Below are positions 24,951 to 32,858 of a DNA stretch of 64,000 nucleotides, piece by piece. The stretch comes from Silanimonas sp021297925. GTDB lineage: Bacteria; Pseudomonadota; Gammaproteobacteria; Xanthomonadales; Xanthomonadaceae. Every line of letters starts with the position of its first letter. Position 1 is the stretch's first letter. The translations under genes were made by a program, and so were the position numbers. The notes under the pieces were generated by a model. The model was not told the origin of the DNA. It did no database searches and saw only the letters and a list, made by a program, of their open reading frames with translations. The stretch lies in the NCBI GenBank assembly GCA_027532825.1, contig JAPZTL010000013.1, positions 3,630 through 67,629 of the forward strand. The letters are read 5' to 3'.

Positions 24951-25787
24951 TCAGGGGGCCGCGTGCGCCGCCAGCCACGCCACGAGATTCGCGCGCACGG
25001 TCTCGCGGCCGACTTCATGCAAGGTCTCGTGGCGCATGCCGGGCAGGGGCACGAAGGTCTTGTCGATACTCGGGGCCGAAGGAAACAGCGCTCGGCTCGC
25101 GTCGAAGGCGGTCAGCGGGTCGGCCTCGCCGTGCATCAGGTAGAGCGGCATCGTCAGGCGCGCCACGGCCGCGGGTGCGGCCGCCATCGCCGCTTCGAGC
25201 GCGATGAACCAGCCTGCGCGCGCCTGGTGGAGGACCAGCGGGTCGGCATCGTGAAGTGCGATCTCGTCCGGATCACTCGTCAGATGCGCGCCGGTGATGC
25301 CGCTGGGCATCGAGAACACAGGCAGCAGTCGGCCCAGAACGTGCGCGGCCAGCAGCTTCAGCGGGTTCACCGCGAGCGCGCGGGCGAGCATCGGGCTGCT
25401 GAGCGCCAGGGCGCGGCAGCGCTCCGGTACCGAGGCGGCGAAATGCGTGGCGATCAGCCCGCCCATCGAATGGCCGAACACCAGCGCGGTGCCGTCCGTG
25501 CCCGCCGTGAGAGCCGAGAAGGCGGCGCGGGTGTCATCCAGATAGTCCTCGAAGCGACGCAGGTGCGCCCGACGACCCTCCGAGCGCCCGTGGCCGCGGA
25601 GGTCGAAGGCCAAGGCGTCGAAGCCCGCGTCGGCCAGCGCGTCGAGCAGTTCGAGGTAGCGCCCGCTGTGCTCGGCGAAGCCGTGGATCACCAGCACCCG
25701 CGCCCTCGGCGCCGCTGCCGCGTGGCGACGGAAGAACAGGCGTGTGCCATCGCTGCTGGTGAGGAAGCCGTCCGTCGTCGTGGCCAT
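24951..25787 (-). CDS. Alpha/beta-hydrolase, lysophospholipase/monoacylglycerol-lipase type
   Basis: A 278-residue serine hydrolase of the Hydrolase_4 group. The catalytic Ser is at 107 in GHSMGG, HGFAEHSGRY (35-44) and AFDLRGHGRSEG are family marks, the acid is in HGEADPLT, and the His in PGMRHETLHE. No signal peptide. The start at 25787 has AGGAGG upstream; the frame further back is non-coding. It likely cleaves monoacylglycerols or lysophospholipids. Confidence 0.9.
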   Translation of the reverse strand: MATTTDGFLTSSDGTRLFFRRHAAAAPRARVLVIHGFAEHSGRYLELLDALADAGFDALAFDLRGHGRSEGRRAHLRRFEDYLDDTRAAFSALTAGTDGTALVFGHSMGGLIATHFAASVPERCRALALSSPMLARALAVNPLKLLAAHVLGRLLPVFSMPSGITGAHLTSDPDEIALHDADPLVLHQARAGWFIALEAAMAAAPAAVARLTMPLYLMHGEADPLTAFDASRALFPSAPSIDKTFVPLPGMRHETLHEVGRETVRANLVAWLAAHAAP

Positions 25788-25846
25788 CGGGCCTCCTGTC
25801 ATGCATCGTCGGTATGGCCCCACGGGGCTGCCGGTCCCGTGCGGGC

Positions 25847-26245
25847 TCAGTCCGCCGCGTCGTCTTCGATCGCGTGGTAGCGCAGCGCGGCCAGCGGGAT
25901 GATCTGCATGGCCTTCTCGTGCGTCGCTTCGAGACGGATCGGCGGCGCAACACCGGCCTCGAAGGCCTGCATCCAGCGTGAGGCGCAGACGCACCAGGAA
26001 TCCCCGGGCTTCAAGCCCGGAAAGCCGAACTCCGGTCGCGGAGTCACGAGATCGTTTCCCGCTCGCACCGAGAACTCGAGGAACTCCGCGGTGAGCTTCG
26101 CGCAGACCGTGTGGCTGCCGCGGTCATTGTCGTCGGTGCGGCAGCAGCCGTCGCGGAACCAGCCGGTCTTCGGGTCGTGGCTGCAGTCCTCGAGCGGGGT
26201 GCCGAGGACGTTGAGGGGGCGTCGGGACTGGGTCATGCGTTGCAT
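25847..26245 (-). CDS. DUF2237 family protein
   Basis: A 132-residue protein of the DUF2237 family, whose function is unknown. Conserved Cys-containing segments include LEDCSHDPKTGWFRDGCC and the C-terminal DSWCVCASRW, followed by VAPPIRLEATHEKA. Six cysteines suggest metal binding, but this is inference. Start choice between ATGs at 26245 and 26236 is open because neither has a clear ribosome-binding site. It is the last core gene before the accessory region. Confidence 0.85.
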   Translation of the reverse strand: MQRMTQSRRPLNVLGTPLEDCSHDPKTGWFRDGCCRTDDNDRGSHTVCAKLTAEFLEFSVRAGNDLVTPRPEFGFPGLKPGDSWCVCASRWMQAFEAGVAPPIRLEATHEKAMQIIPLAALRYHAIEDDAAD

Positions 26246-26371
26246 TGTCTAACGAACGACGCCTCCGCATGCATCCGCCAAGGTCCGATGAGCACAGCAG
26301 TCGGGATGCCGTGCTCCGGCCAGATCCACATCGCCGCTGAAGCGCTGACCTAAAACGGCCTGGAATGGCGT

Positions 26372-26425
26372 AAAACGCTGTTCTACATTGCCTCCAGTCA
26401 GCTACACACTCTGCAAAACGCTGTT
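26372..26425. promoter_or_regulatory. Direct repeats upstream of mazEF-like operon
   Basis: The 11-base sequence AAAACGCTGTT occurs twice, at 26372-26382 and 26415-26425, 43 bases apart. The second copy ends 15 bases before the antitoxin GTG and just ahead of its GGAGG. Repeats like this often bind the antitoxin or the toxin-antitoxin complex for autoregulation. Confidence 0.5.
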
Positions 26426-26440
26426 TGACGGAGGTGTCGT

Positions 26441-26692
26441 GTGGAAGTCGCTCTGAAAAAGATGGGCAACAGCACGGCCGTGGTGATTCCGCCGCCGGTG
26501 CTCCGGGACCTTGGCATCGGGGCAGGCCAGCCCCTGACGCTGCACACCACCGCCGACGGACGGATCGTGCTGACTCCGAAGCGCAAGTACGTCCTGGCCG
26601 AACTGATCGCCCAGTGCGACCCGAAGGCGCCGCCGCCCGCTGATTTGGCCTTGTGGGACGTTGCGCGACCGGTGGGTGGGGAAGTCCTCTGA
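26441..26692 (+). CDS. MazE-type antitoxin (AbrB/SpoVT fold)
   Basis: An 83-residue antitoxin starting at GTG with GGAGG six bases upstream. The N-terminal swapped-hairpin DNA-binding domain is recognisable: LKKMGNSTAVVIPPPVLRDLGIGAGQ. The C-terminal part (about 50-83) is the likely toxin-binding tail. It overlaps the toxin start by one base. It is expected to neutralise the adjacent MazF and repress the operon, possibly through the direct repeats upstream. Confidence 0.9.
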   Translation: MEVALKKMGNSTAVVIPPPVLRDLGIGAGQPLTLHTTADGRIVLTPKRKYVLAELIAQCDPKAPPPADLALWDVARPVGGEVL

Positions 26693-27030
26693 TGGCCGTT
26701 TTTGACCGCGGCGATATCGTCAGCGTGCCCCTGGTTCCCACGGTTGGTCACGAGCAGCGCGGCACCCGCCCAGCGCTGGTGCTGACGACGAAGGACTTCA
26801 ACACGCTAGGCGATGTGCTGGTGGCGCCCATCACGCAGGGTGGCGACTTCGCGCGATACGCGGGATTCGCCGTGACGCTGACGGGTACGAGCTGTAAGGC
26901 CAAAGGTGTGGCCTTGGTCAACAAGATCCGAATGCTGGATCTAGAGGCCCGAAAGGCGAAGAGGATCGAGCGTGCGCCCAAGGCCGTCATCGAGGACGCG
27001 ATTGGGCGCCTGACGGCCTTGCTGGACTGA
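26692..27030 (+). CDS. MazF/PemK-type endoribonuclease toxin
   Basis: A 112-residue toxin. The N-terminal FDRGDIVSVPL and HEQRGTRPALVL, then VAPITQGG and KGVALVNKIRMLDLEARKAKRIE, are the MazF/ChpB pattern, with the catalytic Arg in the QRGTRPA segment. It should cleave mRNA at short sequence motifs when free of antitoxin. The recognition sequence cannot be predicted. It is coupled to the antitoxin gene by a one-base overlap. Confidence 0.92.
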   Translation: MAVFDRGDIVSVPLVPTVGHEQRGTRPALVLTTKDFNTLGDVLVAPITQGGDFARYAGFAVTLTGTSCKAKGVALVNKIRMLDLEARKAKRIERAPKAVIEDAIGRLTALLD

Positions 27031-27257
27031 TCACCGTCGGGGGAGCCGTGATTGCAGACTTGGCGCGTTCAAGCACGCGTCATGCCAATAGCGACGTTCT
27101 TTGGAATCAACAACGTAGCGGTTCTTGGAGTGTCCGCGGCGGTCCGCCCACTGTCCCGCTAGGACAGCGTCGCCGAGTCAGGAGAGCGCTCATGTTCGCC
27201 TCCCCGATCGCTGAGAGGCTGACCCGCTTACCCAGCTTTGCGTATAGCTGAACAGCG

Positions 27258-27275
27258 CGATTTCGAAAGAAATCG
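27258..27275. terminator. Hairpin between convergent mazF and fic
   Basis: CGATTTC (27258-27264), loop GAAA and GAAATCG (27269-27275) form a perfect 7-bp stem with a stable GNRA-type tetraloop. There is no T tract, so it may be a processing or rho-dependent element. The rest of 27031-27299 contains no recognisable gene. Confidence 0.35.
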
Positions 27276-27299
27276 TCCGCATCTCCCAGCCATCCGCAG

Positions 27300-28415
27300 C
27301 TACGCGGCAAGCTCGTAGCTGGTACTGCGCCCACCAGAGTCAGACTTGCGCAGCACGCCCCGCGTCACCAAATCGGTGATGTCCCGCAGCGCCGTGTCCG
27401 GCGAGCACTTTGCAATGGCCGCCCACTTGCTGCTGGTGAGCTTGCCCTCGAAGCCGTCAAGCAACCTGCTCAGTAACTTCACCTGCCGCTCGTTCATGGG
27501 CGTCGTCGCCCAGCGCTGCCAGAACCGTGCTTTGGTCAGCACGGCATCAAGCGTTTTCTGCGCCTCGTCGAGCGCGCGATGAAGGGTATCGAGGAACCAC
27601 GCAAGCCACTCGGTGACGTCCAACGAACCCTTCTGCGTCCGCTCCAGGATGTCGTAGTACGCCTTGCGTTCCCGTTGGATCTGAGCCGACAAACTATAGA
27701 AACGCTGTGGACTACCGTCGGCACGTGCGAGCAGCAAGTCGCCAATCGCCCGAGCGATGCGGCCATTGCCGTCATCGAACGGGTGCAGGGTGACGAACCA
27801 CAGGTGCCCCAGGCCGGCCTTCAGCAGCGGCGGTTCGTTCGATGGGCGATTCAGCCAGTCGAGGAAGCGGCGGGTTTCGACTTCCAAGCGGTCAGCGGGT
27901 GGTGCCTCGAAATGCACCCGCTGTCGGCCAATCGGCCCAGAAATCACCTGCATCGGGCCACTGGTATCGTCACGCCAGCCGCCGACGTTGATTTTCGAAA
28001 GGCCGGAGTAGCCAGTGGGAAACAGTGCGGCATGCCACCCGAACAAGCGTTCGCGCGACACCGGCGCATGACAGTTCGTGGTCGCATCGAGCACCATCGC
28101 GACCACGCCCTCGACATGCCGATCAACCGTGGCAAGGGCGCCAATGTCCACGCCCAGCCTGCGAGCAAGAGACGAGCGCACGGATTCGACGTTGAGTTGC
28201 TCGCCCTCAATCTCACTGGTCTTGACCACGTCCTCGGTGAGCGCCGCAAGGCTCGCCTGGTCGCGTAACGTCAGGCCGACGTCGGCCAGACGCCCCATCA
28301 ACATCCCCTGGACACGACTGACCTCGGCTAGGGGGGCAGCCAGTGCTGCTAGGTCGAAGCGCCACGCTGGCCAGTCACTGGCCTGCCAGACGTAATTGGA
28401 ATCACCGCTATTCAT
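27300..28415 (-). CDS. Fic-domain AMP-transferase-type protein with N-terminal inhibitory motif
   Basis: About 371 residues. The N-terminal DUF4172-like region begins YVWQASDWPAWRF and contains the class II inhibitory motif T-x-x-x-E-G at 66-71 (TSEIEG; Glu70). The Fic core motif HPFDDGNGRIAR lies near 211-222. A winged-helix region near the C-terminus (SSKWAAIAKCSPDTALRDITDLVTRGVL) resembles HTH fusions of this subfamily. It probably transfers AMP to a protein and is held off by Glu70. An in-frame ATG at 28442 is also possible. A perfect palindrome lies just upstream. Confidence 0.92.
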   Translation of the reverse strand: MNSGDSNYVWQASDWPAWRFDLAALAAPLAEVSRVQGMLMGRLADVGLTLRDQASLAALTEDVVKTSEIEGEQLNVESVRSSLARRLGVDIGALATVDRHVEGVVAMVLDATTNCHAPVSRERLFGWHAALFPTGYSGLSKINVGGWRDDTSGPMQVISGPIGRQRVHFEAPPADRLEVETRRFLDWLNRPSNEPPLLKAGLGHLWFVTLHPFDDGNGRIARAIGDLLLARADGSPQRFYSLSAQIQRERKAYYDILERTQKGSLDVTEWLAWFLDTLHRALDEAQKTLDAVLTKARFWQRWATTPMNERQVKLLSRLLDGFEGKLTSSKWAAIAKCSPDTALRDITDLVTRGVLRKSDSGGRSTSYELAA

Positions 28416-28455
28416 GCGGAGATTATGGGGCACGATCTCCACACGCGCAAGAAAA

Positions 28456-28476
28456 TCACCGCACTATGTGCGGTGA
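28456..28476. promoter_or_regulatory. Palindrome upstream of fic
   Basis: TCACCGCAC–TAT–GTGCGGTGA, a perfect 9-bp inverted repeat with a 3-base spacer, 40 bases upstream of the fic start. The Fic protein's own winged-helix C-terminus makes autoregulation plausible. It could also form a hairpin. Confidence 0.5.
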
Positions 28477-28632
28477 ATGCGGGCGCCATTCGCCGCATCG
28501 CGGGTCGCCCTGCTCGTGGAGTGGGTGCCAAGGGGCGGGCGCCTCTGCCGCCAGTTGAGGGGCTACTCGGGTTACCGATACCTCTGGGTGGATTCCGCAA
28601 GAGATCCTGCAACAACTGCCGCACCCCCAGTT

Positions 28633-28658
28633 GGGTCAGATGTCGATCGGCGTTGACA
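28633..28658. repeat. Solo IS21-family terminal sequence
   Basis: GGGTCAGATGTCGATCGG followed by CGTTGACA matches the right end of the intact IS21 element (32604-32629) at 25 of 26 positions. No istA or istB lies next to it. It is a footprint of a related insertion between fic and hipB. The remaining sequence from 28477 to 28781 shows no gene. Confidence 0.75.
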
Positions 28659-28781
28659 GTGAAGATCGACAAGATGATCGCCGCGGGTGCTGATGAGGAC
28701 AGTTGGCGAGACGAGGAACTGTAGGCCGCGGGGACGTCCACCCTGAGGACGGCTGGCGGGCCAACAGCCAGCCCGGCGAGT

Positions 28782-28808
28782 TTGACACGACAAGATGTCG
28801 TGTATAAC
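28782..28808 (+). promoter_or_regulatory. hipBA promoter with overlapping operator
   Basis: TTGACA (28782-28787) and TATAAC (28803-28808) are spaced by 15 bases. A perfect palindrome ACACGACA–AGA–TGTCGTGT (28785-28803) covers the space between them. The site is 46 bases upstream of hipB and fits autorepression by a HipB-type protein. Confidence 0.65.
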
Positions 28809-28853
28809 GTGCGCGAAGGCCCGATACGACCATCCGCGCACGGAATACCGGAC

Positions 28854-29117
28854 ATGAAAACCGGCATCTTCAGCACACAGGAGCTGGGCCAAGCGCTTCG
28901 CGAGGAGCGCTTGGCGATGCGCATGAAGCAGTCGGACCTTGCCGCGAAGGCAGGCGTGACGCGTCAGCGGATCTCCGAGATCGAGCGCGGCGAGAACGTG
29001 ACCGCGCTGGTGCTGCTGCGGGCCTTGGCCGCCATGGGCAAGGGGTTGCAGATCGTGGATGTGCGGCCTCAGCCCGGCGCGCTGACGGCGCTGTTCGAGG
29101 ATGGGGACGATGTCTAG
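28854..29117 (+). CDS. hipB: HipB-type antitoxin (XRE helix-turn-helix)
   Basis: An 87-residue DNA-binding antitoxin. The Xre/Cro helix-turn-helix runs MRMKQSDLAAKAGVTRQRIS and continues into EIERGENVTALVLLRALAAMG. The C-terminal tail is short and acidic. It overlaps hipA by eight bases and lies behind a promoter with an overlapping palindrome, matching the autoregulated hipBA arrangement. Confidence 0.9.
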   Translation: MKTGIFSTQELGQALREERLAMRMKQSDLAAKAGVTRQRISEIERGENVTALVLLRALAAMGKGLQIVDVRPQPGALTALFEDGDDV

Positions 29118-30333
29118 GCAGCTTGAGGTCGTGACCCCTGAGGGGGCAGCGGGGCTGCTGGTGAAGGAGAGCCAGCACGTCTTCAGCTACCGCTCTGCGG
29201 ATCCGGCGACCGAAGTGTCGCTATCCATGCCGCTGAAGGCGGCGAGCTACAACAGCAACCCGCTGCACCCGGCATTCGCGATGAACCTCCCGGAGGGGTT
29301 CCTTCTGGACCGCCTGCGTTCGCGGTTGGGCAAGTTCGGGAAGCTGGACGACATGCGCCTGCTCGAGCACACCGGCCGGCGGCAGATTGGTCGGCTGCAG
29401 TACTTGGCCGAGCCGGGCGGTTGGGAGACCCCCCGTGCGACGGCGACGCTGCAGCAGCTCCTTGATGAGGGCAACCGGAAGGGGATCTTCGACTACCTGG
29501 TGGAGACCTACCTCGAGGCGGGCATTGCCGGCGTACAGCCCAAGGTCCTGTTGCCTGATGGGTCGCGGCAGCCGGCGGATGGTGACCGCGCGACGGTGAT
29601 CCAGCCCGACCTGATCGTGAAGGCGGCTGGCAGCGACTACGAAGGCTTGGCGGCCAACGAGTTCGCCTGCATGTCCGCGGCGCGCCGCGCTCAGATTGAC
29701 ACCCCGGAGTTCTGGCTGTCCGACGACGACACCCTGTTCGTGATGCGCCGTTTTGATCTCGACCCGGGGCGCCGCGGGTTCGAGGACATTGCCACCGTCG
29801 CCGCGCTGCGGACGGGGAGTGACGATGGCTATAAGTACAAGGGCAGCTACGAGGCGGTCGCCGCGGTCATTGCGACCTATGCCGGGCCTGGCCGTGCGGT
29901 CGCGCTCGAGCAGTTCTTCGACTATGTCGTCCTGTCCGTGATGGTTCGGAATGGCGATGCCCACTTGAAGAACTTCGGACTCACGTACAGCACGCCTCAG
30001 GCTGGTGACGTGGAACTCGCCCCGCTGTTCGACGTAGTGACCACCACGATCTACACCTACCCCAGCCCCAAGACGGGCGAGTCACTCGTCGATCGGACGA
30101 TGGCCCTGAAGCTGATGAAGCGGGACAAGAACCAGCGGTACCCAGTTCGCAGTGAGATCATCGAATTCGGCCGCAAAGTCTGTGGCGTGGCCCGGCCCGA
30201 GGAGTCCATCGACAGGATTGCCACCGCGGTGAGGACGACCATGGGCGAGGAACTCCGCCGAGTGCCGGACTCGATCCGAGGCGACATGGCCGCCGCCTGG
30301 AACGAAGGGCTCTCGACCCTAGCCACAGCCTAG
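29110..30333 (+). CDS. hipA: HipA-type serine/threonine kinase toxin
   Basis: A 407-residue kinase. An N-terminal couple_hipA region (VTPEGAAGLLVKESQHVFSY, NLPEGFLLDRLR) is followed by the core: Gly-loop VQPK (142-145), nucleotide Lys near 171 (LIVKAA) and the catalytic segment NGDAHLKNFG with Asp283 and Asn288. E. coli HipA phosphorylates glutamyl-tRNA synthetase and halts translation. The target here is likely a tRNA synthetase but unproven. Downstream is non-coding DNA and then the IS21 element. Confidence 0.92.
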   Translation: MSRQLEVVTPEGAAGLLVKESQHVFSYRSADPATEVSLSMPLKAASYNSNPLHPAFAMNLPEGFLLDRLRSRLGKFGKLDDMRLLEHTGRRQIGRLQYLAEPGGWETPRATATLQQLLDEGNRKGIFDYLVETYLEAGIAGVQPKVLLPDGSRQPADGDRATVIQPDLIVKAAGSDYEGLAANEFACMSAARRAQIDTPEFWLSDDDTLFVMRRFDLDPGRRGFEDIATVAALRTGSDDGYKYKGSYEAVAAVIATYAGPGRAVALEQFFDYVVLSVMVRNGDAHLKNFGLTYSTPQAGDVELAPLFDVVTTTIYTYPSPKTGESLVDRTMALKLMKRDKNQRYPVRSEIIEFGRKVCGVARPEESIDRIATAVRTTMGEELRRVPDSIRGDMAAAWNEGLSTLATA

Positions 30334-30681
30334 CCAGCTCGAGCAAGGGGTAGCTTGCAGAAGGGGAGCGCGCTGGCACCCTAAAGGGTGTTGCCGCTCG
30401 CTGAGAATTGACCAGCTAAACGAGACACGATCATTCCAGCAGACCTTCAGTGATCGCGCCTCTGGTCGAGTGCAGCATGGACGATGCCGTGCTCGTCGAC
30501 CTTCTTCTTCCGACCAGAAGCAAATCTTCGCCTGAATTGGCTCCCCTTGGGCGGTGGGGCGAGCGTCTGCATTCATGATCAGCGAGGGCGGGTGGGCCGA
30601 ACCTCAGGTCGCGTTCCCGCCCATTGCTGTGCCAACTACTGACTGCTTGCGTGCAATAGAAGGGCGGACTCGCATCGGAAA
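30334..30681. other. Intergenic stretch between hipA and the IS21 element
   Basis: 348 bases with no recognisable gene. A weak hairpin (GGCACCCT / AGGGTGTTGCC, about 30376-30396) may terminate hipA. The sequence GAGAATTGACCAGCT near 30402 resembles repeats at the ends of other IS21 subgroups, but this is not secure. Confidence 0.5.
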
Positions 30682-30770
30682 TGTCACCGCCGACTGAAAA
30701 ATGACCCACCGTCGCCGAAGTAAATCTGACCCACCCCGGCGAGGATGGCGACCTTTTGGAGGTCGCCTGG

Positions 30771-31784
30771 ATGCTGAGCCAGGAGGAGTCGGTGGAGATC
30801 AAGGTATTGGCCCGTCAGGGCAAAGGGGTTCGGGAGATTGCCCGGGCGCTGGGGGTGTCGCGGAACACCGTGCGGCGCTATCTGCGTGGCAGCGCGTCGA
30901 CGTATTCGCCGCGCCCGCGTCGGGTGAGCAAGCTCGATCCGTTCGTGGACTACGTGCGTGAGCGGCTGAAGGCCGCGCGGCCGGACGTCATCCCGGCGAC
31001 GGTGCTGTTGCGCGAGTTGCAGGAGCGCGGATACACCGGCGGCATCAGCCAGCTGAAAGTGCTGATGGCGCCGATGCGGAAGGCCGAGGAGGAGCCGGTG
31101 GTGCGTTTCGAGACACCGCCGGGTCGGCAGATGCAGGCCGACTTCACGACGATCCGGCGCGGTCGGGATCGGCTGGTGGCTTTCGTCGCGAGCCTAGGTT
31201 ACAGCCGGGCGACGTACGTCCAGTTCGGCGAGAGCGAAGCGTTCGAGGCCTGGGAGGCCGGGCTGGTGGATGCGTTCGACTACTTCGGCGGCGTGCCGCA
31301 GGAAGTGTTGTTCGACAACGCCAAGCCGGTGCTGCTGGACCGGGACGTTTATGGTCCCGGCCGTCATCGGTGGAACGGATCGATGCTGGCGCTGTCCGAG
31401 CGTTTCGGCTTCACACCCCGGGTCTGCCGGCCGTATCGGGCCAAGACCAAGGGCAAGGTCGAGCGGTTCAACGGCTATCTGAAGGGCAGTTTCGTGGTGC
31501 CGCTGGGCGCCACGCTGCGATCGGCGGGCTTGTTGCTGGACGTCCCGACCGCCAACCGGGAGGTGCGACGCTGGCTGGACGACGTGGCCAATCGGCGGAT
31601 TCACGGCACCACCGGCGCGGTGCCCTTTGATCGCCTTGAGGAGGAGCGGCAGCACCTGTTGCCGCTGCCCGAAGGGCACCTGCCGCGGTCGTGGGTGCGC
31701 GATACCGTCGCGATGCCGCCGCCGTGGCCGTCGCTGCAGCATCCGCTGTCGATTTATGGCGAGCTGATGGAGGCGTGGGTATGA
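30771..31784 (+). CDS. istA: IS21-family transposase IstA
   Basis: About 337 residues. An N-terminal HTH (VREIARALGVSRNTVRRYLRG) binds the ends. The rve/DDE core follows: Asp in QMQADFTTI, Asp in LFDNAKPVLL and Glu in KGKVERFNGYLKG. ATG 30771 has GGAGG eight bases upstream. It catalyses strand transfer and needs IstB. Its stop overlaps the istB start by four bases. Confidence 0.93.
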   Translation: MLSQEESVEIKVLARQGKGVREIARALGVSRNTVRRYLRGSASTYSPRPRRVSKLDPFVDYVRERLKAARPDVIPATVLLRELQERGYTGGISQLKVLMAPMRKAEEEPVVRFETPPGRQMQADFTTIRRGRDRLVAFVASLGYSRATYVQFGESEAFEAWEAGLVDAFDYFGGVPQEVLFDNAKPVLLDRDVYGPGRHRWNGSMLALSERFGFTPRVCRPYRAKTKGKVERFNGYLKGSFVVPLGATLRSAGLLLDVPTANREVRRWLDDVANRRIHGTTGAVPFDRLEEERQHLLPLPEGHLPRSWVRDTVAMPPPWPSLQHPLSIYGELMEAWV

Positions 31785-32557
31785 GCCTGCAGCAGGAGCG
31801 GATCCATGCGTTGTGCGAGCAGCTTCGCTTGCCGGGCATCGCATCGGGATGGTCGGGGCATGCCCAGGCGGCGGCGGCGCAGGACGGCGGCTACGCGGAC
31901 TTTCTGGAGGCGGTGCTGCGCACGGAGATGGCGGCCCGGCAGGAGCGGACACGCCAGACCCTGCTGAAGCTGGCGACCTTGCCGACGGTGAAGACGATCG
32001 AGCAGTTCGACTTCGGCTTCGCCAGCGGCGTGTCCAAGGCACAGGTCATGGATCTGGCGGGCTTGGCCTTTCTGGAGCGGCAGGAGAACGTCGTCCTGCT
32101 GGGGCCCAGCGGCGTGGGCAAGACGCATCTGGCGATCGGGCTGGCGATGCGTGCCATCCAAGCAGGGATCAAGACGCGCTTCCTGAGCGCGGCCGACCTG
32201 ATGATCCAGCTGCGATCGGCCAACGCGCAGGGGCGGCTCAAGGAGTACTTCAACCGCGCGGTGCTTGGCCCACGGCTGTTGGTGGTCGATGAGCTGGGCT
32301 ATCTGCCCTTCGGGCGGGAAGAAGCCAGCCTGTTCTTCAACGTGGTGGCCAAGCGTTACGAGCGGGGCAGCATGGTGCTGACCAGCAACCTGCCGTTTCC
32401 GCAGTGGGCAACCGCCTTGGCCGATGACGCCACGCTGACCGCGGCGCTATTGGACAGGCTGCTGCACCACGCCCACATCGTCCAGATCACGGGGGAGAGC
32501 TATCGGTTGAAGGACAAGCGGCGAGCTGGGGCCATCAAGGCACGGGGAGCCAACTGA
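31781..32557 (+). CDS. istB: IS21-family helper ATPase IstB
   Basis: A 258-residue AAA+ ATPase (DnaC-like). Walker A is GPSGVGKT and Walker B LLVVDELGYLPF, with SNLPFPQW and the C-terminal ALLDRLLHHAHIV typical of IstB. It regulates IstA and target choice. Start and stop are intact and translation is coupled to istA. Confidence 0.93.
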   Translation: MSLQQERIHALCEQLRLPGIASGWSGHAQAAAAQDGGYADFLEAVLRTEMAARQERTRQTLLKLATLPTVKTIEQFDFGFASGVSKAQVMDLAGLAFLERQENVVLLGPSGVGKTHLAIGLAMRAIQAGIKTRFLSAADLMIQLRSANAQGRLKEYFNRAVLGPRLLVVDELGYLPFGREEASLFFNVVAKRYERGSMVLTSNLPFPQWATALADDATLTAALLDRLLHHAHIVQITGESYRLKDKRRAGAIKARGAN

Positions 32558-32629
32558 AGTCCCGAGGTGGGTCAGTTTTCAATCGGCGACAACCACGCAA
32601 AGTGGGTCAGATTTCGATCGGCGTTGACA

Positions 32630-32858
32630 CTGCATTCACGCGTTTGATTTTGAACCGAAAATGGCTGCGCCATGCTCGCTCTTCTGGGTGAGCGTCAATA
32701 CGGCTGCCCGCATACTGATGCCTGAACTCGTAGGTTGGCTGGCGCATGGGTAAGCTGATCGCCTAAGAGTCCAGCATGACGTTTCGGATTTTCACTGGGG
32801 TGGCGCTGACTATCGCGCGATAGGCGAGGGGCTGTGACTCGAGTTGAGGCGTCTCGCG
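32630..32858. other. Non-coding stretch after the IS21 element
   Basis: 229 bases of comparatively AT-rich sequence between the IS right end and the convergent unknown gene. No gene, tRNA or clear terminator was seen. Confidence 0.5.

Larger units (their letters stand above)
30682..32629 (+). mobile_element. Complete IS21-family insertion sequence
   Basis: About 1,948 bp carrying istA and istB. The left end starts TGTCACCGCCGACTGAAAAA and repeats a TGACCCACC motif at about 30701 and 30728. The right end, read inward on the minus strand, starts TGTCAACGCCGATCGAAATC and also carries two such motifs. Multiple internal repeats near the ends are IstA-binding sites in this family. No target-site duplication is evident in the flanks. 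Both genes appear intact, so it may be active. Confidence 0.85.

Noticed and set aside
26230..26270. GTCTAAC near the DUF2237 start, resembling an integron attC half-site
   Set aside because: No matching GTTAGAC partner, folding element or integrase was found.
28425..28724. 99-codon plus-strand frame between fic and hipB
   Set aside because: It spans the fic palindrome and the solo IS21 end and has no family features or ribosome-binding site.
30334..30420. Another IS21-subgroup end near GAGAATTGACCAGCT
   Set aside because: Only a short resemblance from memory; no second end or gene fragment supports it.
30671..32640. Target-site duplication flanking the IS21 element
   Set aside because: Bases on either side of the ends do not match; four to eight identical bases were expected.
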